The notes beneath the pieces are model-generated. The model was not told where the DNA came from and did not search any database. It was given only the letters and a program-made list of their open reading frames with translations. The translations under genes were made by a program, and so were the position numbers. From Anaerosalibacter massiliensis (GTDB lineage Bacteria > Bacillota > Clostridia > Tissierellales > Sporanaerobacteraceae): DNA of 64,000 nucleotides. Of this stretch, positions 57,236 to 64,000 are shown in pieces. How positions within the stretch are numbered: the first letter of the stretch is position 1; each line of letters opens with the position of its first letter. The DNA is taken from assembly GCA_000751555.1 (NCBI GenBank), contig CCEZ01000013.1, positions 56,183 through 120,182 of the forward strand, written 5' to 3'.

Positions 57236-57778
57236 TTACTTTTTAAAAGGCATACCCATAGCTTCTAAAAACGCTTTTGCCTCTTCATCAGTTTCAGCAG
57301 TAGTTACAATCACTATATCAAGGCCTCTTATAGCTTCTACATTGTCATATTCGATTTCAGGGAAGATCAATTGTTCCTTTATTCCAAGAGCATAGTTACC
57401 TCTACCATCAAATGCTATAGGGCTAACTCCTCTAAAGTCTCTAACTCTTGGTAGTGATATATTCATTAATTTATCTAAAAAGTCATAAGCTCTTTCTCCT
57501 CTTAAAGTGACCTTAGTACCAACAGGCATTCCTTGACGAACTTTAAAGTTTGCTATTGATTTTTTAGCTTTTGTAACAACAGGTTTTTGTCCAGAAATTA
57601 AACCTAATTCTTCTACTGCACTCTCCAATAGTTTAGGATTTTCTTTTGCTTCTCCAACTCCCATATTTATTACTATTTTATCCACTTTAGGTACTTCCAT
57701 CACACTACTATATTGGAACTTTTCCATTAAAGCTGGAACAACTTCATTTAAGTATTTTTCTTTTAATCTGGAAGTCAT
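57236..57778 (-). CDS. rplE: 50S ribosomal protein L5
   Basis: 180 residues. [44 protein letters not shown] and [17 protein letters not shown]. Binds 5S rRNA and contacts P-site tRNA. AAAGGAGGTAGC upstream. Confidence 0.99.
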   Translation of the reverse strand: MTSRLKEKYLNEVVPALMEKFQYSSVMEVPKVDKIVINMGVGEAKENPKLLESAVEELGLISGQKPVVTKAKKSIANFKVRQGMPVGTKVTLRGERAYDFLDKLMNISLPRVRDFRGVSPIAFDGRGNYALGIKEQLIFPEIEYDNVEAIRGLDIVIVTTAETDEEAKAFLEAMGMPFKK

Positions 57779-57807
57779 ATCTGCTACCTCCTTTCAATTG
57801 TCCATTA

Positions 57808-58119
57808 TTAGTCTAATTCTTCTCCACATTCTTTACAAACTCTAACCTTTTTTCCATTTTCTAAAAATTTATATCCAATTCTTACGCCTTTTTTATCTCT
57901 ATCACAATAGTACATAACATTTGAAACATCTAAAGGTCCCTCTTGGTTAATTATACCGCCTTCTTGCATTGGACCTGTAGATTTTTGATGCTTTGTAAGC
58001 ATATTTACACCTTCAACTATTACTCTATTTTTCTTAGGAAGAACAGTTAAAACCTTTCCTTTTTTCCCTATGTCTTTTCCAGATATAACTATTACTGTAT
58101 CTCCACTTTTAATTTTCAT
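57808..58119 (-). CDS. rplX: 50S ribosomal protein L24
   Basis: 103 residues. KOW motif in GDTVIVISGKDIGKKGKVLTV and later GGIINQEGPLDVSNVMYYC; the C-terminus has paired cysteines (CKECGEE). Assembly initiator. Start at 58119 by GGAGGTGTATGCT; the ATG nine bases earlier is inside that site. Confidence 0.98.
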   Translation of the reverse strand: MKIKSGDTVIVISGKDIGKKGKVLTVLPKKNRVIVEGVNMLTKHQKSTGPMQEGGIINQEGPLDVSNVMYYCDRDKKGVRIGYKFLENGKKVRVCKECGEELD

Positions 58120-58134
58120 AGCATACACCTCCTC

Positions 58135-58503
58135 TTATAATACTTCAGGTGCTAATGATATAATCTTCATATAGTTTCCACTTCTTAACTCTCTAGTTAC
58201 AGGACCAAATATACGAGTCCCTACTGGTTGCTTATCATCTTTTATTATAACAGCTGCATTTTCATCGAATTTAATATAGCTTCCATCATTTCTTCTAACA
58301 CCTTTTCTGGTTCTAACTATAACCGCTTTTACTATCTCACCTTTTTTAACAACACCTCCAGGTGTTGCACTTTTAACAGAACAAACTACCGTATCTCCAA
58401 TATTGGCATACCTTCTATTAGATCCTCCTAGTACTTTAATAACTAGAAGTTCTCTTGCTCCTGAGTTATCAGCCACCTTAAGATGACTTTCTGTTTGAAT
58501 CAT
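58135..58503 (-). CDS. rplN: 50S ribosomal protein L14
   Basis: 122 residues. [20 protein letters not shown] and [20 protein letters not shown], ending APEVL. Start at 58503 after GGAGGTAATCTC gives the family length; the longer frame was rejected. Confidence 0.99.
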   Translation of the reverse strand: MIQTESHLKVADNSGARELLVIKVLGGSNRRYANIGDTVVCSVKSATPGGVVKKGEIVKAVIVRTRKGVRRNDGSYIKFDENAAVIIKDDKQPVGTRIFGPVTRELRSGNYMKIISLAPEVL

Positions 58504-58530
58504 GAGATTACCTCCTTTCACACCTAGGGA

Positions 58531-58785
58531 CTATTTTGCCTTTTCAATTATACTTACAAGTCTCCAGTTTTTATCTTTGCTCAATGGTCTAGTTTCCATA
58601 ATCTTAACTACATCTCCAACTTTGCATTCGTTGTTTTCGTCATGAGCTTTAAATCTTGTAGTTCTTTTAATTTGTTTCTTGTATATAGGATGTGTAACAA
58701 ATGTTTCTACTGCTACCACTACTGTCTTATCCATTTTATCACTTACAACACGACCTACTCTTTGTTTTCTATTTCCTCTCTCCAT
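58531..58785 (-). CDS. rpsQ: 30S ribosomal protein S17
   Basis: 84 residues, OB fold. [19 protein letters not shown] and [20 protein letters not shown]. Located between rpmC and rplN. AGGAGGTTTAGTTCC upstream. Confidence 0.99.
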   Translation of the reverse strand: MERGNRKQRVGRVVSDKMDKTVVVAVETFVTHPIYKKQIKRTTRFKAHDENNECKVGDVVKIMETRPLSKDKNWRLVSIIEKAK

Positions 58786-58791
58786 TTGGAA

Positions 58792-58998
58792 CTAAACCTC
58801 CTTTCCTATCCCTAGTTCTCTTTCTCTTGCTATAGTTTTTACACGAGCAATATCTTTTCTTACAGCTTTTATTCTCTTTGGATTATCAAGCTGGCCTGTA
58901 GCTAATTGAAATCTCAAATTGAATAATTCGCTTTTCAATTCTAATAATCTACTATCTAATTCTTTATCTGTTAGTTCGCGAATTTCATTAGCCTTCAT
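58792..58998 (-). CDS. rpmC: 50S ribosomal protein L29
   Basis: 68 residues, two helices: [20 protein letters not shown] and [30 protein letters not shown]. Start at 58998 overlaps the rplP end by 11 bases, indicating coupling; a longer frame in the same phase was rejected. Confidence 0.98.
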   Translation of the reverse strand: MKANEIRELTDKELDSRLLELKSELFNLRFQLATGQLDNPKRIKAVRKDIARVKTIARERELGIGKEV

Positions 58999-59431
58999 TA
59001 GCTTCACCACCCTTTTCCTCTCCATCTTCACGAGTGACAAACTTCGTCTTTATAGGTAATTTATATGATGCCAGTCTCATAGCCTCTCTTGCTACATCTT
59101 CAGAAACTCCACCCATTTCAAATAGTATTCTTCCTGGTTTTACAACTGCAACCCAATATTCTGGTGCTCCTTTACCTGAACCCATACGAGTTTCAGCTGG
59201 TTTCTGAGTTACTGGTTTATCTGGAAATATTTTTATCCAAACATTTCCGCCTCTTTTTACATATCTAGTCATAGCTCTTCTGGCAGCTTCTATTTGATTT
59301 GAAGTAATCCATGCTGGTTCAAGTGCTTGTAAACCATATTCTCCATAAGTTATTTTATTACCACGATTAGCTTTACCTTTCATTCTTCCTCTATGAACTC
59401 TACGGTACTTAACCCTTTTAGGCATTAACAT
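58988..59431 (-). CDS. rplP: 50S ribosomal protein L16
   Basis: 147 residues. [19 protein letters not shown] at the start and [26 protein letters not shown]. Organises the tRNA A site. GGAGGAAGGTAAA precedes the first ATG. Confidence 0.99.
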   Translation of the reverse strand: MLMPKRVKYRRVHRGRMKGKANRGNKITYGEYGLQALEPAWITSNQIEAARRAMTRYVKRGGNVWIKIFPDKPVTQKPAETRMGSGKGAPEYWVAVVKPGRILFEMGGVSEDVAREAMRLASYKLPIKTKFVTREDGEEKGGEANEG

Positions 59432-59464
59432 TTTACCTTCCTCCTTCCTACAAATCTATTTAAA

Positions 59465-60172
59465 CTATTTATTTCTTTGGTTATTTCTTATATTCCTTTT
59501 ATTATCTACATTAGATTCTTTCTCTTCTTTATCGCCCTTCTTAGTAGGAAGAACCTCTCCTTTATATAACCATACTTTAACCCCTATTTTACCATAGGTT
59601 GTATCAGCTTCTGCAAATCCATAATCAATATCTGCCCTTAATGTTTGTAGAGGTATAGTTCCTTCATTATATCCTTCAGTTCTTGCCATATCTGCTCCAC
59701 CAAGTCTTCCAGATACTAATGTTTTAATACCCTTTGCTCCTGCTCTTCTTGATCTTTGAATAGCTTGTTTCATAGCCCTTCTAAAAGCAATTCTTCTTTC
59801 AAGTTGAGAAGCAATATTTTCCGCTACAAGTTGAGCATCTAATTCTGGTATTTTAACTTCTTCGACATTTACTATTATATTTTTTCCTGTCATTTTTTCT
59901 AATTCTTTTCTTAAAGATTCTACACCTTTACCGCCTTTACCTATAACCATTCCTGGTTTAGCTGTATAGACAGAAATTTTAATTCTATTTGCAGCCCTTT
60001 CTATTTCAATATTTGAAATTCCTGCAATGAACATTTTATCTTTTATATATTTACGAATTTCATAATCTTCTATTAGCAAATCGCTAAAATTATTTTTATC
60101 TGCGTACCATTTAGAATCCCAGTCCTTAATGATACCAACTCTTTGCCCATGTGGATTTACTTTTTGACCCAT
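59465..60172 (-). CDS. rpsC: 30S ribosomal protein S3
   Basis: 235 residues. KH domain with [18 protein letters not shown], then [31 protein letters not shown]. Part of the mRNA entry site. The C-terminal tail is charged and Asn-rich. GGAGGGATAGTCA upstream. Confidence 0.99.
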   Translation of the reverse strand: MGQKVNPHGQRVGIIKDWDSKWYADKNNFSDLLIEDYEIRKYIKDKMFIAGISNIEIERAANRIKISVYTAKPGMVIGKGGKGVESLRKELEKMTGKNIIVNVEEVKIPELDAQLVAENIASQLERRIAFRRAMKQAIQRSRRAGAKGIKTLVSGRLGGADMARTEGYNEGTIPLQTLRADIDYGFAEADTTYGKIGVKVWLYKGEVLPTKKGDKEEKESNVDNKRNIRNNQRNK

Positions 60173-60189
60173 TGACTATCCCTCCTTTT

Positions 60190-60525
60190 CTATTCTCTTT
60201 CCTTAACTACGATGCCTATATGACTCGATCTTTTGAGTATAGGATAAGCTCTTCCTTGAGCTCTAGGTCTCCATCTTTTCATAGTTGGTCCATCGTTGGC
60301 ATAAGCTTCCGCTACATATAGATCATCTCTATCTAAACCAAAATTATTTTCCGCATTTGCAATAGCAGAATTTAAAACTTTTTGAAGTTCTTTCGCACCT
60401 TTTTTAGGTGTGAACTCTAATATTGCAAGAGCATCTTCTACATCTTTGCCTCTTATTTCTTTAGCAATGTAGTTTACCTTTAAAGGTGATATTCGTATAT
60501 ATTTTGCTATAGCTCTAGCTTCCAC
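60190..60525 (-). CDS. rplV: 50S ribosomal protein L22
   Basis: 111 residues. Hook-containing protein lining the exit tunnel: [19 protein letters not shown] and the end [29 protein letters not shown] start at 60525, after GGAGGGAGTTTAGG. Confidence 0.98.
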   Translation of the reverse strand: MEARAIAKYIRISPLKVNYIAKEIRGKDVEDALAILEFTPKKGAKELQKVLNSAIANAENNFGLDRDDLYVAEAYANDGPTMKRWRPRAQGRAYPILKRSSHIGIVVKERE

Positions 60526-60546
60526 CCTAAACTCCCTCCTTTAACT

Positions 60547-60831
60547 TTATTTTAATGTAGTTGATTGTTCAGTCCTCTCTCCATGCCCTTTAAATACTCT
60601 AGTTGGAACAAATTCTCCTAATTTGTGGCCGACCATATCTTCAGTTATATATATAGGCACATGTTTTCTACCATCATGAACTGCTATAGTATGACCTACC
60701 ATTTGAGGAAAAATTGTTGAACGACGTGACCAAGTTTTTATTACTTTCTTTTCATTTTTATCATTTAACACTTCAATTTTCTTCAATAAATGGTCATCGC
60801 AAAATGGCCCTTTTTTTAAAGATCTACCCAT
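60547..60831 (-). CDS. rpsS: 30S ribosomal protein S19
   Basis: 94 residues. [40 protein letters not shown] and [15 protein letters not shown]. Head of the small subunit. GAGGAGGAATATTC upstream. Confidence 0.99.
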   Translation of the reverse strand: MGRSLKKGPFCDDHLLKKIEVLNDKNEKKVIKTWSRRSTIFPQMVGHTIAVHDGRKHVPIYITEDMVGHKLGEFVPTRVFKGHGERTEQSTTLK

Positions 60832-60864
60832 GAATATTCCTCCTCTCCTTATGCTATATTCAAA

Positions 60865-61695
60865 CTATCTAGACCTTCTTCTAATAATATGTTCATTAGA
60901 CTTTTTATTCTTCTTTCTAGTTTTATAACCAAGAGTTGGTTTACCCCATGGTGTTACTGGACTAGGCATACCAATAGGTGTTCTACCTTCTCCACCTCCG
61001 TGAGGGTGATCATTTGGATTCATAGCACTACCTCTAACTGTTGGCCTAATTCCTAAATGTCTACTCTTTCCTGCTTTTCCTATAGTTATATTTTCATGTT
61101 CAACATTTCCTACTTGACCAATAGTTGCTTTACAATCCAATCTAATAAGCCTAGTTTCTCCTGAAGGAAGCTTTACCATTCCATATGAACCTTCTTTACC
61201 CATAAGTTGTGCTTCTGCTCCTGCAGTTCTGACAAGTTGTGCGCCTTTACCAGGCTTTAACTCTATATTATGGATAGTAGTTCCTACAGGTATATATCTT
61301 AATTGCAATGCATTACCAGTCTTAATATCTGCATCTTGACCTGATTCTATTTCATCTCCTACTTTTAATCCATTAGGAGCAATAATATATCTCTTTTCTC
61401 CGTCAGCATAGTAAATAAGTGCTATATTTGCAGTTCTATTTGGATCATATTCAATTGCAGCAACTTTTCCTGGTATACCATCTTTATTTCTTTTAAAATC
61501 TATGATTCTGTATTTTCTTTTAGCGCCGCCGCCTCTATGGCGAACAGTTATTTTCCCATGAGTATTTCTTCCAGCTTTTCTATTTGACTTAGCAACTAAT
61601 GACTTTTCAGGTTTCTTCTTGTTTATATCTTTAAAACTTGTAACTGCCATATGTCTAATAGCTGGTGAAGTAGGTTTGTATTTTTTAATACTCAT
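60865..61695 (-). CDS. rplB: 50S ribosomal protein L2
   Basis: 276 residues. [25 protein letters not shown] early, and the conserved [21 protein letters not shown] loop near the peptidyl transferase centre. AAGGAGGGAATAATA upstream. Confidence 0.99.
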   Translation of the reverse strand: MSIKKYKPTSPAIRHMAVTSFKDINKKKPEKSLVAKSNRKAGRNTHGKITVRHRGGGAKRKYRIIDFKRNKDGIPGKVAAIEYDPNRTANIALIYYADGEKRYIIAPNGLKVGDEIESGQDADIKTGNALQLRYIPVGTTIHNIELKPGKGAQLVRTAGAEAQLMGKEGSYGMVKLPSGETRLIRLDCKATIGQVGNVEHENITIGKAGKSRHLGIRPTVRGSAMNPNDHPHGGGEGRTPIGMPSPVTPWGKPTLGYKTRKKNKKSNEHIIRRRSR

Positions 61696-61723
61696 TATTA
61701 TTCCCTCCTTCTACTATTATTTT

Positions 61724-62017
61724 CTATTCCATTCCTTCAAAGAATTCAATTCCTTTGCTATCTTCAGTAAGTGTAATAATTGCCTTTTTCCAGCTAGGTC
61801 TTCTACCTACATGGACTCCCATTCTCTTTTCTTTGCCCATCATATTTATAGTATTTACCTTATCTACCTTTACATCAAATATTTCTTCTATAGCACTCTT
61901 AATTTGATTTTTATTTGCCTTTTTATCCACTACAAAAGTATATTTTCCATCCGCCATAGCGTCCATACTTTCCTCTGTTATTATAGGCTTAACAATTATA
62001 TCGTGTGGAATACGCAC
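61724..62017 (-). CDS. rplW: 50S ribosomal protein L23
   Basis: 97 residues. [15 protein letters not shown] and [26 protein letters not shown]. Binding point for trigger factor and SRP at the tunnel exit. Its start overlaps the rplD stop by one base. Confidence 0.99.
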   Translation of the reverse strand: MRIPHDIIVKPIITEESMDAMADGKYTFVVDKKANKNQIKSAIEEIFDVKVDKVNTINMMGKEKRMGVHVGRRPSWKKAIITLTEDSKGIEFFEGME

Positions 62018-62640
62018 TATGCATACACCTCCTCCACTTTTCTTACAGCATCTTTTGTTATGATGAAGGAATCATATTTTAAAATATCATATACATTTAA
62101 AGTATTCGCTATTGTAGTTTCAACATTAGGAATATTTCTAGCTGATTTGATTATATTTTCATTTGATTCACTCATAACAATTAAAGCTTTTTTGCTGGCT
62201 TTAATATTATTTAATAAATTAACAATTTCTTTAGTTTTAGGTTCTTCTATATTCAATTCATCTAATACTATAATCTCATCATTCAATACTTTTGAAGTAA
62301 GAGCACTTTTCATAGCAAGTTTTCTCACTTTCTTAGGTACTCTATAGCTATAATCTCTTGGCTTTGGTGCAAATGTAACACCGCCACCTTTCCAATGAGG
62401 GGCCCTTATACTACCTTGTCTAGCTCTACCAGTACCTTTTTGTCTCCAAGGCTTCCTTCCTCCACCTCTTACTTCTGTTCTAGTTTTAACTGATTGAGTT
62501 CCTTGTCTTTTGTTTGCAAGATGATTTTTAACCATTTCATGTACAGCAGTTTCATTTATCTCTACATTAAATATATCATCTTTTAAATCTATCTCTTCAA
62601 CCTGTTCTCCCAATATATTGTACACTTTAACTTTTGGCAT
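62017..62640 (-). CDS. rplD: 50S ribosomal protein L4
   Basis: 207 residues. The tunnel loop [35 protein letters not shown] is clear. In several bacteria L4 also represses the S10 operon through its leader, which fits the structured leader before rpsJ. Confidence 0.99.
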   Translation of the reverse strand: MPKVKVYNILGEQVEEIDLKDDIFNVEINETAVHEMVKNHLANKRQGTQSVKTRTEVRGGGRKPWRQKGTGRARQGSIRAPHWKGGGVTFAPKPRDYSYRVPKKVRKLAMKSALTSKVLNDEIIVLDELNIEEPKTKEIVNLLNNIKASKKALIVMSESNENIIKSARNIPNVETTIANTLNVYDILKYDSFIITKDAVRKVEEVYA

Positions 62641-62665
62641 AGGGTTTCCTCCTTTCTAGCAAAAC

Positions 62666-63298
62666 TTATTTAGATACTTTGACACTTTCCTTTATTGTAA
62701 GTAGTCCACCTTTAGGGCCTGGTATTGCTCCTTTTATTAATAACAAATTCTTTTCAGCATCTACTTTTACTACTTCTAAGTTTTGAATTGTTACTTTTAC
62801 ATTTCCCATATGACCAGCTAACTTCTTACCTTTAAGCACCCTTCCTGGATCGGCAGCTGCTGCCATAGCACCAGGTGCTCTGTGATATTTAGAACCGTGA
62901 GTTTCTGGTCCTCTACCATAACCATGTCTCTTTATTGGTCCTTGGGTTCCTTTCCCCTTTGACACTCCACTAATATCTACTCTATCTCCTGATTCAAACA
63001 TATCTGCTTTAAGTTCTTGACCTATTTCATATTCATCTGAGTTTTCAACTTTAAATTCTCTTAAATATTTTTTATATTCTACTTGCGCTTTATCAAAATG
63101 ACCTTTTGAAGGTTTGTTCATTCTATTTTCTTTAACAGAGCCATAACCTACTTGAATAGAATTATATCCATCTGTTTCTAAAGTCTTCTTTTGAACAACT
63201 TCTACTGGTCCCGCTTCAACTACTGTAACCGGAATAACCACACCATGTTCATCGAATATTTGAGTCATCCCTATTTTTCTACCTAAAATTCTTTTCAT
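62666..63298 (-). CDS. rplC: 50S ribosomal protein L3
   Basis: 210 residues. [29 protein letters not shown] start; [30 protein letters not shown] reaches toward the peptidyl transferase centre. GAGGTGCAAAAAGG upstream. Confidence 0.99.
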   Translation of the reverse strand: MKRILGRKIGMTQIFDEHGVVIPVTVVEAGPVEVVQKKTLETDGYNSIQVGYGSVKENRMNKPSKGHFDKAQVEYKKYLREFKVENSDEYEIGQELKADMFESGDRVDISGVSKGKGTQGPIKRHGYGRGPETHGSKYHRAPGAMAAAADPGRVLKGKKLAGHMGNVKVTIQNLEVVKVDAEKNLLLIKGAIPGPKGGLLTIKESVKVSK

Positions 63299-63355
63299 CC
63301 TTTTTGCACCTCCTAAGTCTTACAGCGGATTACATATTGTAATCGTACTAAGATA

Positions 63356-63679
63356 TTATAGCTTTATTTCAATATCTACGCCTGCTGGTAAATTAAGTTT
63401 CATTAAAGAGTCAACAGTTTTTTGATTTGGATTCAATATATCAATTAGACGTTTATGTGTTCTTTGTTCAAATTGTTCCCTTGAATCCTTATATTTATGA
63501 ACTGCCCTAAGTATTGTAACAACTTCCTTTTCAGTTGGTAATGGCACTGGACCTGAAACAGTAGCTCCTGTTCTCTTTGCAGTTTCTACAATTTTCTGAG
63601 CTGAAACGTCTAAAAGTTCATGATCATAAGCTTTTAATCTAATTCTTATTTTTTGCTTTCCATTTCCTTTGTTTGACAT
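63356..63679 (-). CDS. rpsJ: 30S ribosomal protein S10
   Basis: 107 residues. [29 protein letters not shown] and the loop [22 protein letters not shown]. First gene of the superoperon; also the NusE antitermination factor. GGAGGGAATTAC upstream. Confidence 0.99.
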   Translation of the reverse strand: MSNKGNGKQKIRIRLKAYDHELLDVSAQKIVETAKRTGATVSGPVPLPTEKEVVTILRAVHKYKDSREQFEQRTHKRLIDILNPNQKTVDSLMKLNLPAGVDIEIKL

Positions 63680-63696
63680 GTAATTCCCTCCTTCTA

Positions 63697-63872
63697 TCGC
63701 ATGTTATTTACATGCGACCAGAATTGCCTATCCACTTAACCAGGTGTGTTGTGATTTTTTTATAAGGTTAAGTCTGACAATTCAAGTCGCCCAGTTTGCA
63801 ACCGGACATTCTCAGTGAAAATTTCCTGATAACAGCAACCTTTCACCTCATCGCAATGTCAAAAATTACACA
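63697..63872 (-). ncRNA. Structured leader of the S10 operon
   Basis: The 170 or so bases between the promoter and rpsJ are visibly less AT-rich than other gaps and full of pairing segments. ACTTAACC pairs exactly with GGTTAAGT (63762-63769 with 63734-63741), CCGGTT with AACTGG around GCA (near 63800), and TCGCATGT with ACATGCGA just before the ribosome-binding site (63697-63704 with 63710-63717). It probably serves autoregulation, as S10 leaders do through L4 in Bacillus and others. I could not compare it with a consensus. Confidence 0.6.
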
Positions 63873-63879
63873 CTCCTAT

Positions 63880-63908
63880 ATTTTATAGTATATTAACAAA
63901 AAACTCAA
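63880..63908 (-). promoter_or_regulatory. S10 operon promoter
   Basis: Minus strand TTGAGT (63903-63908), 17-base spacer, TAAAAT (63880-63885). Located between the presumed tuf terminator and the S10 leader. Confidence 0.6.
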
Positions 63909-63947
63909 GTATTTTTTTGCATTTTTTAATTTTTTTATCTATTAGAC

Positions 63948-63979
63948 ATTAAAGGAAGGGTACTTGCCCTTCCTTTAAT
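63948..63979 (-). terminator. Hairpin terminator of the upstream gene (probably tuf)
   Basis: ATTAAAGGAAGGG and CCCTTCCTTTAAT pair over 13 bases with a six-base loop. The minus-strand exit lacks a long T-run, but the arm ends in TTTAAT. Confidence 0.65.
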
Positions 63980-63988
63980 ATTTTCATC

Positions 63989-64000
63989 TTATGCAATAAT
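63989..64000 (-). CDS. tuf: Last codons of the upstream gene, probably elongation factor Tu
   Basis: The final bases on the minus strand read Ile-Ile-Ala-stop, which matches the usual clostridial EF-Tu C-terminus (EIIA), and tuf normally precedes rpsJ. Only three codons are in the window, so this is based mainly on gene order. Confidence 0.4.
   Translation of the reverse strand: MIA

Noticed and set aside
61619..62347. 242-residue plus-strand open frame across rplB, rplW and rplD
   Set aside because: Crosses three well-defined ribosomal protein genes in antisense; not a gene.
1..64000. CRISPR arrays, tRNA or rRNA genes, insertion sequences, prophage
   Set aside because: No regularly spaced repeats, no cloverleaf-like sequences with the conserved GGTTCGANTCC-type arm, and no transposase or phage proteins were recognised by eye.

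Overview
The window looks like chromosome from a low-GC, anaerobic, spore-forming Gram-positive bacterium (Clostridia or Tissierellia type). The evidence is AT-rich intergenic DNA, strong AGGAGG ribosome-binding sites with many TTG/GTG starts, a canonical S10-spc-alpha ribosomal operon followed by ecfA1-ecfA2-ecfT-truA-rplM-rpsI-cwlD, a zinc-type S14, two [FeFe]-hydrogenase-type proteins, a two-subunit glycine decarboxylase, and the spore-germination amidase CwlD. I cannot name the species from the sequence.

Layout. 1-3100 (mostly minus): a partial acetyltransferase, a short stretch of gene fragments, an AlkD-like DNA glycosylase, O6-alkylguanine-DNA alkyltransferase, a Nudix hydrolase and a DUF4230 protein. 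3300-9220: a Crp/Fnr regulator, a DUF421 protein co-directional with a [FeFe]-hydrogenase-like protein, then a plus-strand yedE/TusA-like/DUF3343/FAD-oxidoreductase cluster of the selenium-metabolism type. 9375-13450: a heterodimeric multidrug-type ABC exporter behind a long leader with its own promoter, a 30-codon leader ORF and tandem terminator-like hairpins that can form alternative pairings. This is the strongest candidate for an undescribed regulatory system in the window. 13495-24160: a complete myo-inositol catabolic operon (iolG-E-G-D-B-C-J) with an iron alcohol dehydrogenase at its head and a sodium:solute symporter at its tail, divergent from a DeoR-type regulator. 25243-30236: GntP permease, acyl-CoA dehydrogenase, CoA-transferase and enoyl-CoA hydratase, divergent from an HxlR regulator across a region with two near-identical 39-bp repeats. 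Together the two clusters could convert inositol through malonate semialdehyde and 3-hydroxypropionate to propionate (inference).

31333-36100: a permease, an NhaC antiporter, a class-A-beta-lactamase-like serine hydrolase and a PAP2 phosphatase. 36226-43515: a glycine cleavage operon (gcvT-H-PA-PB-lpd) downstream of a second, ferredoxin-rich [FeFe]-hydrogenase-like protein. 43740-64000: cwlD, rpsI, rplM behind an L13-type leader, truA, the ECF transporter core, and the ribosomal protein superoperon read right to left from rpsJ to rplQ, with a structured leader and promoter before rpsJ and what is probably the last codons of tuf at the window edge.

No tRNA, rRNA, CRISPR array, insertion sequence or prophage was recognised. 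All start sites given were chosen by ribosome-binding-site position and family length, so some differ from the longest open frame.
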